Source of the DNA: Dipylidium caninum
Taxonomy: Eukaryota; Platyhelminthes; Cestoda; Cyclophyllidea; Dipylidiidae
Reading direction: 5' to 3'
Assembly (NCBI GenBank): GCA_017562135.1
Contig: QEYB01001152.1
Location: 186,001 to 250,000 of the forward strand
DNA: 64,000 bases
The notes under the pieces are model-generated. The model made no database searches and was not told where the DNA came from. It saw only the letters and a list, made by a program, of their open reading frames with translations. Shown piece after piece: positions 1 through 17,776 of this stretch (position 1 is the stretch's first letter; each line of letters opens with the position of its first letter). The position numbers were made by a program, and so were the translations under genes.

Positions 1-4895
<4,895 letters not shown>

Positions 4896-5550
4896 TGTGT
4901 AACACCGATTGCTGGATTACTTCGGTGTCTCCTCCGTTCCTTCGTATCAATGCTGAGTGTGGGTGAACGAGAGTGGAGGAAGAAGGCGAGGGGTGAGGGA
5001 GATTGTTCCAAGTTCCTAGTTGAACAGTGGGTAGATGATAAATAGGCGCAGAGCTGGGGAAAGCAAGGTTGAAATTGAGCCGCACCCTCTGTCCAACTTC
5101 GGGCCTCTAGCCTGACTGACTCGCAGCACAGCGTATCTCACGCCCTCGCCGAGACAACAATTTCGGCGTGGCCCAGGCAGCACACGCACACACACTGCCT
5201 CGCGCGCGCGCGCGGACGCGCATGGACACGTGGTGTGGACGCGAACAAATTGATCGGCTGGGGCCCAGGCGTCAGCGGCCACAGCCTGCACAGGCCCGAG
5301 GGGCGCGTCCGCACCCGCGTGTGCGGCGGGGCTGCACTCCGCCGCTCGGCCCACTGGCCCCCTCGTCGCACGTTCATGCGCGCGCGCACTCGCACCAATC
5401 GCAGGTGCGTATGCGCGTGCGCACGCGCAGGGACGGGTCACCAGGGTTACTGGTGTGGACAGCAATCGATTGTGTGGTGCGTGCACGAAGGCCACAGGGC
5501 GCGGGTGCTACTAACACTACTGCTGCTAGGGCTGCTGTTGTTGTTGTTGT

Positions 5551-5584
<34 letters not shown>

Positions 5585-8500
5585 CTCGCAACGATATCGC
5601 CGGCCTTTGTGGCTGCGCAGCAGGCATCAGCGTTGTTCCCTTTAAATTACTTTTCTCGACGGTGAATCAACCAACCACCTGCCCATGGGAGTTGCTCACC
5701 CGTGCTCAAGCGACCGTTAAAACTACCCCAAACGTGACCAGGGTTTTGTGGGATAAGGGCAAAACGCCAAAAGGAGGCACGTGGTAGAGACGAAGTGTTG
5801 TTGCGACTAGAAAAGTACAAACGGAACCCTAGTGAAGGTGTGCCCCTTTGCCCACTCCTCTCAGCGGGTGGTAATTTATATTGTGTCAAGTACTCGCCCT
5901 CTCTCTTCCACTCCCTCATTCGCGTCGCCACGCTTTCGTTTGTCTATCTTCGCCCCTTGACACGCTGATTCTCACTCGTCGGCAAGGCTACCGTCCGTCG
6001 AGGACCCGACTCTTTCGTGTTCTGCTCATAATTCTCCCTCCTCGGGCAATGAGAAGTTTAGGGAAAATCTCGGCCCCAGGATCGACTGTTCACCGAGTCG
6101 ATCAAGTAGGTTAGGCCGGTAATCGAGAGTCGCAAAGCAGACGCACATTCCTCTAGTGCGGCATAAGGGACGTTTTTTGGCATGCCTTATTATCGGTGGC
6201 ATTTAGGCTATCGCGGGAGGACACATTCCCGAACAAAGGCGAGCGCAGATGCTGCCATGCTCACTGGAAGGGGCAGGCGAGTCATGAACTCCTGTGAAAT
6301 GTGTGAGGATGTAAGTGGCGTGGAGAGAAAAGACGTGCCTTTACCAACTCTCTTTCGTAAGGTATCCAGTAAACAGGCAAAGAATGGAAGAGAGGGGAGA
6401 AAAGCGGCTGAACAACCGCCTTCCGCAGCGCATTTGGCCCTGTAGACTGAGCTACTTACTTTGTTTGAATCAGATAAACAGTACACAGCCCGCGGGAGGG
6501 ATTATGTTGACGCGTGTGAGTCCCTCAAGTCTGCAAGTTGGGAGAAGAAGACCTCACTGACTCCAGCGAACAGGTTGGCCGCCCGACGGAGGCAATGCAT
6601 CTGTGCGTCGGTCGGTCACGCCTCGACTCCGATAAAATTGTGCTCGCCTCGAGCACGAGTGGCCTTCCGGACCCGTCTGCGGGTTGTCCGCAGGGCCCGC
6701 TTATGCCTAACCCGTCCTGTCCAAAGCTCCGCCGAGTTCGAGCGCTTCGGTTCTTCCGATCTGCACACCTCTCAATCGCTCTATCTGACGCACCCACTAA
6801 GAAGTCATCGCCTCGCCTCCCCCGCTCTTATCCCATTTCCGTCCCAAATACTGCGTGATCCTGCAAAGCCAGATGAAGCTAAACAAAACGGTGGCGGGGT
6901 GGGTGCTGCCACTCCAGTGGTGCACATGACAGAAGCGTTGAGGCAGGTGCGCACCGATCCCCTGAACATTGCAAACGGATGGAGTGAATTCCTCTGGCCT
7001 CGCTTCTCCCCCACTCCGTTTCCCAGCGTCGACCTAGGTAATTAGGACAAATTGTTTGATAAGTGTTTATCCAACTTCAGTGGGACGGAATCCCATCACT
7101 TTTGTTCATGCGAGAATTTCAATAGAGAAATTTTCGCCCTTCTATTTCCCCTTCCGTTGACCGCAAGCTTTTGTAATATAATAGCCAAAAGCCCTAAAGT
7201 CATCTTCTTTGGTTTTCTATACCGCCTTATTTTACTCCTTCGACGTCGCTTGGCGAGGTAAGGCTCGACTTTGGGAGGATGTTTTCGTCCACCAAACACG
7301 TGGTATTCCGCACATGGGGACCTGGACGTCGCTAGACTTGCAGGGGGTGCGGGGTGGGAGGGCGGCCCTCTGGCGGTCAGCCTCCTCTTTTATACGGCGA
7401 CGTGCATCCTCCCGACCCACACGGAGGTACACGGCTGCCATGTGCAGAGGGCAGCTATTCCCTGTTGTGACATTGCGTGGCTCCGCCCCTCACCCTGAGG
7501 AAGAATTTTGATTAAACGATTTGATACATTTTACCCCCTTCGCGAAGGTATGAGGAAACAGGCAGGTCCTCCTTTAATCGACGGGCGGCATAGACTCCAT
7601 CTGCCCTGCGAAGACCTCATTAAAGAAAGTGAGGAGGGGGAGTGGAGGAAAGCGATCCACTCAGACGCGCGGCGTTTTGGACTATGTCCCTGAAGGCACG
7701 GTTTCCCTGGAATGGGATACCGCCTGCGGGGACTGCGAGTGAAGGAATTGTTGAAGCTTCTCCATCTGACTTTTTAAGAACTGAGCTAATAAGGGAACTA
7801 TTGAAAGGCGTGGCAGAAGTAAACTACCGACCTCCACACCGTGCGCACGCCCACCACCATTCTCGCTCTCAACGTCTCCTTCCCCCAGTAGACCGCGTTT
7901 GATGCATCCTCGTGTAAAATTCATCGAAAGTGAGCAGTAGTTGACTGACAGACGAGGGCGAGGAGGTAGGCGCCACTTACGCCCCAGCGGTGTGTTATGC
8001 AGACTGGCGCTGGGGATGGTAGGCCGAGTGACTGCTGGGTGGAGGGGCAAGTCGAATCAACTGCCCAAATCCCCTTCCCACTCATTGCGGATGAGATATG
8101 TGGGAAGACTAGAGTTTTTATTTGACACGCGCGGAAATTAAATGGTAGATGTCGATCAGACCCGGCATTTCCACTCAGTAAAGATTTAACTAGGGTGCGA
8201 ACGCAAGGCAGGCGACACACTCACCTTCCTGTGAGCGATTCAGCCCTCCTAACCAAAATGCCTTGGCGCATGCCTGTGGCGCAGTCTGTCCAACACCAAA
8301 AAAAGTCTCGCACTCCAATTTCGTGACAAATACACCCCAACAAAATCACGAGTTGTAGAGAAGTGGCGCAACCGGCTGCCTCTACGACTCATCGCCTCCA
8401 CCTCTACCCCCCCCCCCTCCCGCTCCACCTTCACTCCTCTCTGTGCGGTGCTTGTTCGTTCTCTGTCTTTGCAGTCTCATTACTGCCACGAGTGGCAAAT

Positions 8501-10800
8501 GTGGCCGTGGTCGCCGAATCGTACGAGGCGGGCGGGGAGACCACAATACCTCCGCGGGTTTCGATCGGCACAACTGTTTGTCCCACGCCAGTCGGCGCAA
8601 CTCCCGCTTATTTCCGACGAAAATTCTATTTCCACTGAGATGGACCTGATCTTGGCCTATCTCGCGAGAGGATTTGGGCTGAACACTTCCCGTCCTAGGC
8701 CACAAAGCTGTGCTATTGTGAGTCGTCGGATCCTCAACCTCGGGAAGGCGACGCACTAGCATTAGTTGACGTACTATTGCGGTAAGTCCAAGAGGTTTAA
8801 GCAATTGAAACTATGACCTTTAGGTAGAATCACTTGTTTTTGGGATTAAACTGCAACAGTGGCAGTGGGGTCAGCTAGTTTTATCCCTCATGGCGGCGGT
8901 GAAATGCAGCCGGGTCTCTCAGTCCCCGCCTGGACTGCGTTGAAAGGAGTGTTTTTCTTTCGAGTTCGCACAAGACACTAGCGGACGCCTTTGTTCTTTC
9001 GGGGCCGCATTGGGGGCCGGGAGATCGCCCCGTGCGCCTGCTGGCTCTCCTCACCACCGTCTCTGCGACCGTCCATGTTTGTGTGTGCGGCCGTCTGTTA
9101 GGCCATAAACGAACCGTATTTCATGTGGAACTGCACAACCCATCCATCAGAGGTAAGTAAATTGGCGCCCCGTGCCGTGCGCATGGCGGACAGGGCGTCT
9201 GTCTGTGGCTGGTCTCGAATGCGTCCTCTCGCAACGACCAGATCGCCGGTATTTTGGGAGCTTTCGGTTCTATACTGCGAAGCACATGTTGTGCACGAAG
9301 AGCCAAAGGGCGGCTGTGACGTTGCCTCCCGAAAATTCGCGCGTTTTTATCCCAACTTTTAATGTCAATGGTTGGGACATAATTCAGCTGACCGCTTGCC
9401 CCAGCCTGTAAACCAACTTTCGCGGGGACGACTTTCTGCCGTTGGGATATAAAATATTTACCTTACATTTTATCACAGCGTCCGCGAGGTGCCTCGTCTC
9501 AGTCACGTTGTCTCCCAGCGGAACAGGCTGTGGGAAGCCTTTCCGCGAACAACTGCGCGTGCTCCTACGTCCGCTCCCATGTCGACCATTCTCCCGGCTG
9601 TCGTCACACGAAGGGTGCAATTCTTGTTTTCGCTCGCCTTCCGGGTAGTCGAGATCACACTCTTCGTGCCGAGTAGTTAAGATTGATTTTAGAGGTCCAG
9701 AAACGATGTTTTATAGCAGTCTCGTAGTCTTTTACGACAGAGGAAATCACTGTACGCTTGCAATAATGCTTAGTCACAGTTTAACCCCCAAAGCTGTCAT
9801 TTAAGAGGTAGAATTCGGTCGGGTGCAGTGTGCCGTTAGCATAGTATGGTGGTTCTGTGGCGCTCTGGACACCCTCAAACCACATAACATTTTGACTCCA
9901 TCATATGTAGTGGTGATTAAAGGAACTAAAAGGGGAAAGAAGTCGTGTTGTCTTGTCGCTAGCGTAAAAGAGCCAGCCACGAGGACTGGCGTCCCCTGCT
10001 AACTGTTTGCCACGCGCCCCCAGGGCAACTGCGAGTGGACGCGGGGTAAGTGATGCCGTTCGAGGGAGGCAGGTTTTCCCTCACGCCCGCCTCCTCGTCT
10101 GCCTTCAGAAGAGGTGCGCTGGCAGCGCATCATCAAGCACTCGCCTTATCCAGTGGCGGGGCAGCGCGCTTCCGTGTTCACGATTGTGCCCAGCCAAAGG
10201 TCATCCACCACTGCGTCACGTAGGACCGCGCACCGGCACTCGGGGCGTATTGAACACGAGTTGGCCACGCACGCTCGAGGCCGTTGTTGTGCACGTTTTC
10301 GACAAGACGCCTATTGCAGCCGCTGCTGCACTTCCTACCTTGGCAATTGTCGCACCAGCTGGACTGCAGAGGCGGATCCCTCTGCTTCTGCGCCACTCCC
10401 TGGGCCCCCACTCCGGCTCCTCACTCCCCTCCCAAGGGGAGGACACACCCTCCTGCCCAGCGGAATATCACCTAAGCGTAAGCCCTTCAAGCTCATTGCG
10501 TCGCTCGACAAGCCTTCATTTGCCTGACTTGTCGACTCCAGAATCACAGTTCACTAGACTTCTTTACAGCCGCATCGCCCGCGGAGCAGAATGCAATGAA
10601 TGACCTAACCAGGCCATGTACCACCTTGAACTATGTCCTTCATCCCCTCTCCCCTCTCCCCCCCCCCCCCCCCAACCATAAATGGTGCACGACGACTTCT
10701 TGCTGCAAATGCAGTCATTCCATGGAGATTACGACTTCCATTCAACAATGCCGCCAACAATACTACGAACGTCCCTTTTGCGCTGTCAGGTGGACTTGGG
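4896..10800. other. Non-coding stretch upstream of SERCA, GC-rich
   Basis: This stretch should hold the SERCA promoter, but no core element could be fixed. It contains CpG and alternating C-A/C-G runs near 5179-5440, a CTG/TTG microsatellite, and poly-C runs at 8407-8417 and 10658-10673. Open frames of up to about 200 codons occur on both strands. None shows a recognisable domain or consistent splice signals, so no gene is called. Confidence 0.5.
5531..5584. repeat. Imperfect CTG/TTG triplet microsatellite
   Basis: The tract is about 18 triplets, first TTG-rich and then alternating TTG and CTG, read as CAA/CAG on the minus strand. It sits about 640 bp upstream of the SERCA start and is not inside a supported exon. 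Confidence 0.9.
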
Positions 10801-13800
10801 TGGGCAGAAAATAAGTGTTAGACAACCTGACAGCAACTGAAACATTCATTAAAAAAACTTACTTTTTGCCAAATGACTAATGTGAGGACGGCAGGATTAA
10901 TCCCTTATGCTACTCCAAGCGATATCCATGCGAGGGAAGTATTTTAAAACCATAAAATTAAATGATGAAGTTCCTGAGGTCTCGTCCGCTGCTCCTATGA
11001 TCGTAACACATGACCTGGCGATGCCTCTGAAAAGAGCTACACTTAATGCCTTCTTGAAAAGGGTCATATGTTAGAGCAAGCATTAACCTTTCCAGAAATA
11101 TCGGGCCGATTAGTCCTTAGCCTCTGCGTTTACTTTGCCGACAGCCACGTGGGCAACCGCGCTTCTTAGCCTGAGGCTTCGAAGACACCGCATACATCTG
11201 AAACTTCTTACGCCCTCAGACACAAATGAAACCTGCGTCTGGGTGGCTGGGCCTGCGCGAGGCCCTAGTGAGGTGGGGAGGGCGGATGCGCTTTGTGTTA
11301 GTCGAGGATGCGACATTGAAGGCCCACCAATGCGTCAGTAATGGCTCTTCAGCCAGCTAGAATACACTGTGCATCTCAAAATCAACTACACGAGGTCAGG
11401 ACAAACATAAGTAACCATGTTAAATAGGTCAAATTTCACTCCCGAAGACTAACAGCAATAAAACTTGGAAGGGAGTCTTGTAGAATAAACAACACTTGCT
11501 AAGCTGTTTTACTCCATACATTTACGGGCAATTAAACCACCTCGTACGAATGAGCCCTGGTGCGGAAGAGAATGTACATGGAAACACGCAATACGGGGAA
11601 TCGCCAAGATTTTGATTATGCTGCTATCCAATGTGGTGGAAGGAGCCAACGTAGGTACGAAAACAATCCACCCACAATCAGACCCACATTGTCTCCTTTT
11701 GCTGTCCTCGAGCCCTGGACCGAGGGCCCCAAAAAACACGAACACTTTTCCCTCGACGTTTGTGTACTTTCGCACGAGATCCCTGCCACTTGGAATCGCC
11801 TACAACAATCACGCGCTAAATAAATCAGCTCGATCTCCAGCAGTGTAAAATATGCACGCTTTCACAAATTTGCATACAAACACGACAATTATGTTCCTAT
11901 GAGGATCTTATCCACTTTCAGGAGTTATTTTCGAAATTAGTCGAGCATTTGCTCTCCATAAAACCCCAGATAAAGGAATACACGTGAGTATTCAGATTTG
12001 AGCAAAGGTTATTCTCATTAATTTCCTCAGTGGAAGTAGTTCACCACGAAACACGATTATGGATGCCGCCGGTCTGCTCACCTCAGAATGCTGCTGATCG
12101 CCCAGCGCACACCTCAGTGACACAGAAATGTCAATGCTTTTCATAAGTGGATTAGCAGGGCATTTTTTAACACAGCATGAAATACAAATTTACAATCGTT
12201 TCCCTCTGTTGACATTCGTTTGTATTTCTTCCATTGAAAATCTCGTCGTGGTAACTATAATATGCGAAATACGCTGACGCTCTGTGGTGAAGTTCTAAAT
12301 CTGCTGATAACGCATTAAGTAACAATTTCCAAGTGTATTTAATATTTTACTATTGAGATCATATTTTACTTTGCCGTGTTCTTTAGACTTGTGTGCCTGG
12401 CTACTGGGCACGTGAATTTCACTTTTCGCTGCAACTGCCGAAACTCTCGTGGACTTTTAACCTATCGTACGATATGACGATGATGAACTATTCCATAAAC
12501 AAAGACCTCTAAGGTAATAGGAGTGATCGATTGGCAGTTCCGCAGAGCTACCAGGTTCCCTATGTGAACAGGAACTTCTACTTTACATCTTGTATATTTT
12601 GGCACTAACAATTAACTACTCACCTTCCGAATTACAAGCCATGATCCAAACCGCAGCTTATATTGAAATGCCGAAGTTCTCCTCGTATTGATAACAATAC
12701 TTCCCCACAACTTTTCGAAAATAGTTTTAACGTCCCAAAATTTAACCCTCTCAGTTGCTCAGAAAACTGTCCCACATCCAACAGTTTATTCTCTTCCTAG
12801 CAGAAAGAGAGTATGTAACTAGCATTTCTACGCTTTGACAATGCATGTCATGTGGTCGGATGGGAAGGGGCCTATTATGTGTATACCCTGAAATAGAAGC
12901 TCACTGAAGTGAACAATAAAGTATGGCGTTGTAATTACATCAGCACGTTTGACGGTATGATCACAAGCTTGTCTAGAAAAGTATCAGCATTCTTAAGCCA
13001 TATAACGGGCAAATATACGTTCAGTAGGCTCCATTGTTGTTTTTAATCCATTCAAGTAAAATTTGACACCTATCCAGCAGTATAAATAGTATGTTGTGTG
13101 GACGATTTTTGAGAGAACTTTTCAGTACGCATGTACCCATACCCAGTTTGCTGTTGGACCTCATAGTGCCACTCAAGTTCTTTTATTCGTAAAAATCCAC
13201 ACTTTTTTCTGTTGCATTAGCCTATAGTCGGTGCTTTAATGCCTTTTAACACTACATCATGGAGCACTTGTTTTTACCACACATTTGTCCCAGAGACATG
13301 TACTCATTTATAGCACTAACAGCATTACAACATCATTCTCACCTCACTTTAGGTAAAGTTAAAGAAAAGAATAAAGAAGCGTCATTTGAGCACTCCTCAG
13401 AATTGAACGCCTGATTGTCAAGTTAAGTTGGCTATCTTAATAAATATAGGCCCTAAAATGCCGGCGGAGTTGTAAATTTGCGTATATACAGCATTTTTAT
13501 ACAATATTTTATCTATGCAGAAGCCTCTAGTTGACTAATTTCAAATGGAATTATATTAATAATGCTAGTCCATTGTAGCCCAACTGTTCACTTGGTGAGG
13601 CGTGGTTTCTACTGGAATGCGGAGCGCTCGTAATGAGTCCGATTCTAAGCAGGAGGTACATCTCTATTGACACTTATAGGGCGTCATGCAAGTAATTCTA
13701 GTAGTTTTAATTTACTGCGGTCCCTAACCACATTGTCAGTATCTCAGGTTGGTGAAATGTTAGTTTTAGTCAGCTATTTATTCACGCATGCTTTTACACT

Positions 13801-13825
13801 ATATACCTCTTAAAACATCGTTTAG
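10800..13825. other. AT-rich stretch before the histidyl-tRNA synthetase gene
   Basis: Base composition changes to AT-rich near 10.8 kb and stays so through the synthetase gene. This stretch should contain its promoter. It may also hold an upstream exon, because an in-frame acceptor TTTAG sits at 13821-13825, nine bases before the ATG. No WHEP-type exon was recognised here. Confidence 0.45.
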
Positions 13826-13834
13826 ATCCAGGAA

Positions 13835-14113
13835 ATGGGAAAAATGCTGGCCTCTGCAAAGATTGCCGAACATCCTTTTGTCCTAAAGACCCCCAAAGGC
13901 ACTCGTGACAGAAATCCTGTGCAAATGCGCATTCTGGAACAAGTGTTTGACGTTATTCAGGGTTGTTTTAAGCGTCACGATGCCGTGTCGATTGAAACGC
14001 CCGTTTTTGAACTTAAAGAAGTGTTGGCTGGGAAGTATGGGGAGGAGTCTAAACTTATCTATAACCTTGAAGACCAAGGGGGTGAATTGTTATCACTTCG
14101 GTATGACTTAACG
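13835..14113 (+). CDS. HARS exon 1 or 2 (motif 1 region)
   Basis: The exon has 93 codons, from [13 protein letters not shown] through [24 protein letters not shown] and LLSLRYDLT. It ends in phase 0 before GTAGGA. If the TTTAG acceptor at 13821-13825 is used, three further residues (I-Q-E) precede the Met and the true start lies upstream. Confidence 0.93.
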
Positions 14114-17100
14114 GTAGGATTCCAACATATTTCATACGCTTACACATTTGGTTTTGGTCCTCGTGGTTAACTTATCCTTGCGTTTCAGGTTCCCTTCGCT
14201 AGATATGTTGCAATGAATAAAATCAGGAGCATTAAAAGATATCAAATTGGCAAAGTTTATAGACGGGATCAACCAGCTATGAATCGAGGGCGTTTTCGGG
14301 AATTCTATCAATGCGTATGTGTTTTCAAATTTGGCATTTCTTTATCAACAACATCGACAATTTGTTGGTTTCTTGAGCCATTTTATTTGTCCTCTAAGTT
14401 TACCCAGTATTTATATTAGCTGGACCACTGATAATTACTTTAAGCAACGGATTTTCTAAATGAATCTGAGCCACAATTTTCATGGAGTAAACTGCTTTGT
14501 CAACTGAGTAAAGTCTCGTCCTTACTCTACTTTAGACGCCAAGGTCATGTTTTCTTTACTCCTAATACGCTTTTTTGAGTGAATATCATTTATTCACTCA
14601 ATATTCTTAAGATTAAACGGCAAAGTCGAGAGGTTTTCGCAGATTACGTATTTTTAAAAGTCGGAAAACGAACTTACTGTCATCAGTCGTCGGATTTTAC
14701 GTTTTGGCTTAGTCACATCTTCTGAGGTTTACTTCCATATTTACCTCTTCTCTTACATTTCCGACAGCAATTGTTTTCTATTAAAGTCCATTTGAAATAT
14801 TATCCCGTTTTTGCGTTATTTTGCTAAAAAATTTTATATCGTGAACTTTTTTTAATAGAATCGATATATATGGCACTCGTTTTCATTAACATTTAATTGT
14901 TCAGTGAATGTGTATAATTTAATATGCGTCAGAGCTAATAACCCAGTCTGACATTCTTTTCGTTCTTTTTTCGACCAAGTCTATATACTACATTGCATTG
15001 CTGTGATTACGAGTAATTTAAACGACATTTCAATGTTCTTACAGGACTTTGATATCGCTGGAACATATGGACTAATGATGGCTGACGCCGAATGCTTGCG
15101 CGTTATCTATGAGGTGTTGCGTGACTTAAACCTTGGGGAATTCACAATAAAGGTCAACCACAGGTGCTTCTTGGATGGTCTCTTCGCTGTCTGTGGCGTT
15201 CCTCCTGAGAAATTCACAACAACTTGTTCCTCTGTTGATAAACTCGATAAGGTATCATTATGCCTTTAAATCCTTGCAATCCATTTCACTTGCTTACTTA
15301 GTCAAGGAAACCTTACTCGCTATAATCCTCTGGTGTAGGTGTATGATGCATTTTCTGTCTTCCTCGTGCGAACTGAATTTACTATGGCAATGTTAAATTC
15401 GGTCACCGTTTTATAGTTGTCTCGACTGTCCATGTTTCCTCCACCCTTTTCTACCGCAGTTGCCCTGGGAGGAAGTGAAAAATGAATTGTTGAATGAGAA
15501 AGGTCTATCGCCAGAAACGGTGGATCTAATCGGGCATTATACGCAAATTTCGGGAGGTGCTGAAGTCCTAGACAGGTTGGAGACCGATTCTCGTTTCACC
15601 AACTCAACGGTCATTCATACTACTCTAAAGGAAATGCGCACGTTGCTGCAGTACTGTGAAGCGATGGGGATTATGTCTAACCTTAAATTGGACCTGTCCC
15701 TGGCTCGTGGTCTCGACTACTACACTGGTGTTACTATGAGGCTATTCTTACAGGTCCGCTTTTGGTTGATTGTCTTTATGACCTCTAAAGTTTATCGTTT
15801 TTGTGAAGTTACGGTCTCGAAATTCCATGGAAATCTGTGTGTGCGGGATTGCCTTTACTACAGCCTGCTATGTTGATCTAGCTTTTTGTTTTCTTGCCGT
15901 AATATAGGCTTCTGGTTATTGAACTTATATACCTGATTCACGCTACTCCTGTAGCATAAGTACGCCTTTCTTTCCAGGCTTTGTTTACGATGGCAAGCAA
16001 CAGGCGGGGACTATGAATGCACCACCATCAGATCAACCAACGAAGTCAAAGAAGAGGTCTAAGGCGAACGTCAAACAAGAAGTTGGAGAGACAGATGATG
16101 AGGAATTGTCTGGCTCAACTTGAACTTGCGGTGGGGAGTGTTGCTGGAGGTGGTCGCTATGACAATCTAGTCACCCTCTTCACACCTACCTCGCCGAAGG
16201 TCCCTTGTGTGGGTGTGAGTTTCGGCATTGAGCGCATTCTGGCCATCTCCGAGATGCTAGCGCGTAGACGCGCTGCTGCCGGCGACACCAACGCCTCCGC
16301 AACTGTGCGCTCCACCGAGACTGAGGTGATGGTCATTGCCGCTCACAAAGGTCTCATTACGCCCCGTCTCCAACTAGCTCAGGAGCTATGGGATGCTAAC
16401 ATTAAGGTACTATCCTAAGAGTTTGTTTAAGGAATTACCACTTTCATCTTATTGGGGGATCATCACTGTTTGCCCCTAATTATTGCCTTCGTATGATGTC
16501 GTGTTGGCTAAATTTCATTTATTACTTTAGCTATCCATGTTCCCTTTTATCAGGTTTATGACATTGATGTCGAATCTCCGTCTCTTAAAACTGTACACCT
16601 AGGGTGAAATTCCATTTATCGAAGTGCTTCTTCTAATTTACATTTCAGTTGTCGGATACTTTTGACGATTTTTGGCAATTAGTCTGAAACGTTAATTGTC
16701 GCGAGGCGATTTTGAAACAAATGCAGACGTGAGACCAATTTGAACTGTCACTTTTAGACAAAAAACTGCATATGAACTTTGATGTTAGTGATCATAGGTC
16801 ACTGTTATCTAACTTACATCTGTTGACCACTGTCTTCTCCTTTACTTGCCAGGCTTTTCCCACCTTCTACTAACCCCCACTATTCCATAAACTATTTGGC
16901 ATTTTGACAAATCAGAATCCAGACATACGACTGGATTGTTTAAATCATCTCCTACCTCGAAAAGTACACTGCCCTTCCTTTTAATTAATTTACCTTCCAC
17001 CGGATTCCCTATTTGACAATGATCTTTTTCATAACATGATCGAGATGTTTCGGTTGCTCCAAGGTTTTATCACGCAAGAGGTCACTTATACATTTTCTCC

Positions 17101-17776
17101 TCCCCACTTTTGCTAAAATCGCAATTTTTCACAAAAGCTTTAGTATCTTAACATCATTGAATCATCCTTTACCTTACAAGTTCCTTTCTCGGGTGATTTC
17201 ATTTGGTTCCCGTCTTTTTTGGTCTTGAGCAATATCAGCTATGTCTGCAAACATGAACTGTCTTCTACTGCCTCGGCTTAAATTTAAATGCCAATTTTTT
17301 ATTTATAAGCAAACGTAACCATGGGACAGTGCTTTTTGACATTCTTTTAATCAGTTTGGGATGTACACATCTCTTGATTACCTTCCTGGCCGACTGGTTT
17401 TTCCTTCCCTAACCTTTAACGCCGGTCCATTTTCAAAAGTAGGGATTTTCTAATACATCGATCATCTTCACTAGTGGGCGTCCGTTAAAAATGGGTTTAA
17501 GTAATGGCCTGTTTTGGTTATTTTCTTATTACTTTTTCCCTTTCCCATTAGACGGCATTCTCGCACAAACAACAACCAAAGCTGCTGGATCAGTTACAGT
17601 ATTGTGAAACCACGGGTATTCCGCTGGCGGTGCTCATCGGCGAAACAGAGTTGCAGCGAGGCGTGGTCAAGCTACGATGCATCGACACCCGAATCGAACG
17701 CGAGGTGTCGCGATCCGCCCTCCCTGGTGCCATTCGTAGCGAGTTAGAGGCCTTGCGCCGCAGGGCACAGGAGTGA
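13835..17776 (+). CDS. HARS: Histidyl-tRNA synthetase, cytosolic type, six exons, about 510 residues
   Basis: The product charges tRNA-His with histidine using ATP; it is a class II synthetase that works as a homodimer. Exons are 13835-14113, 14189-14314, 15045-15251, 15460-15727, 15978-16406 and 17552-17776. The protein opens close to the catalytic core with [11 protein letters not shown]. It carries motif 2 ([20 protein letters not shown]), the histidine-specific [10 protein letters not shown], motif 3 ([11 protein letters not shown]), and the anticodon-binding domain with [11 protein letters not shown]. It closely resembles animal HARS and matches the usual length of about 509. The start ATG at 13835 has a good A at -3, but an in-frame acceptor just before it leaves room for an upstream exon. 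A lineage-specific Lys/Glu/Asp-rich insertion follows GFVYD. In exon 5 the frame breaks by one base at TGA 16121-16123, so the sequence as given does not translate straight through. Confidence 0.95.
14189..14314 (+). CDS. HARS exon with motif 2
   Basis: The exon has 42 codons, [20 protein letters not shown] to REFYQC. It contains the class II motif 2 arginine in FRE. The acceptor is TTTCAG and the donor GTATGT, in phase 0. Confidence 0.95.
14315..15044 (+). other. HARS intron 2, AT-rich
   Basis: GT-AG intron of 730 bases with no open frame of note and no repeat recognised. Confidence 0.85.
15045..15251 (+). CDS. HARS exon (catalytic domain, DFDIAG)
   Basis: The exon has 69 codons, [18 protein letters not shown] to CSSVDKLDK. 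It aligns by eye with human HARS DFDIAG to SVDKLDK. The acceptor is TTACAG and the donor GTATCA, in phase 0. Confidence 0.95.
15460..15727 (+). CDS. HARS exon with histidine-specific motif
   Basis: The exon runs from [16 protein letters not shown] to [11 protein letters not shown], ending in phase 1 at donor GTGTTA. This donor is preferred over the GTCCGC donor at 15754, because joining to 15978 then gives YYTG-FVYD, matching the family motif YYTGVIYE. Using 15754 in phase 0 leads to a stop within 13 codons of the next exon. Confidence 0.85.
15978..16406 (+). CDS. HARS exon with acidic/basic insertion and motif 3, frame broken once
   Basis: Read from the acceptor TTCCAG in phase 1, the exon gives [11 protein letters not shown] and then a charged linker ([20 protein letters not shown]) absent from human HARS. 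It then meets TGA at 16121-16123. One base further on, the frame is open again with [17 protein letters not shown], motif 3 and LWDANIK before donor GTACTA. Total length is consistent with one surplus base. Homologues lack a stop here, so an assembly insertion is the simplest explanation; a programmed +1 shift is less likely. Confidence 0.85.
16407..17551 (+). other. HARS last intron
   Basis: GT-AG intron of 1145 bases, pyrimidine-rich and AT-rich. Nothing else recognised. Confidence 0.85.
17552..17776 (+). CDS. HARS terminal exon (anticodon-binding domain)
   Basis: The exon has 74 codons plus TGA. It starts [19 protein letters not shown], continues with [14 protein letters not shown] and GVVKLR, and ends RRRAQE. 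It aligns with the human C-terminus (PKLLNQLQYCEEAGIPL). The acceptor is CATTAG, in phase 0. Its composition is more GC-rich than the introns around it. Confidence 0.95.
   Translation, partial: TAFSHKQQPKLLDQLQYCETTGIPLAVLIGETELQRGVVKLRCIDTRIEREVSRSALPGAIRSELEALRRRAQE

Noticed and set aside
15728..15990. Two compensating frameshifts in HARS (missing base at GTTACTATG plus an extra base later)
   Set aside because: Using the upstream donor at 15728 restores YYTG-FVYD without needing the first frameshift; only the later break remains.
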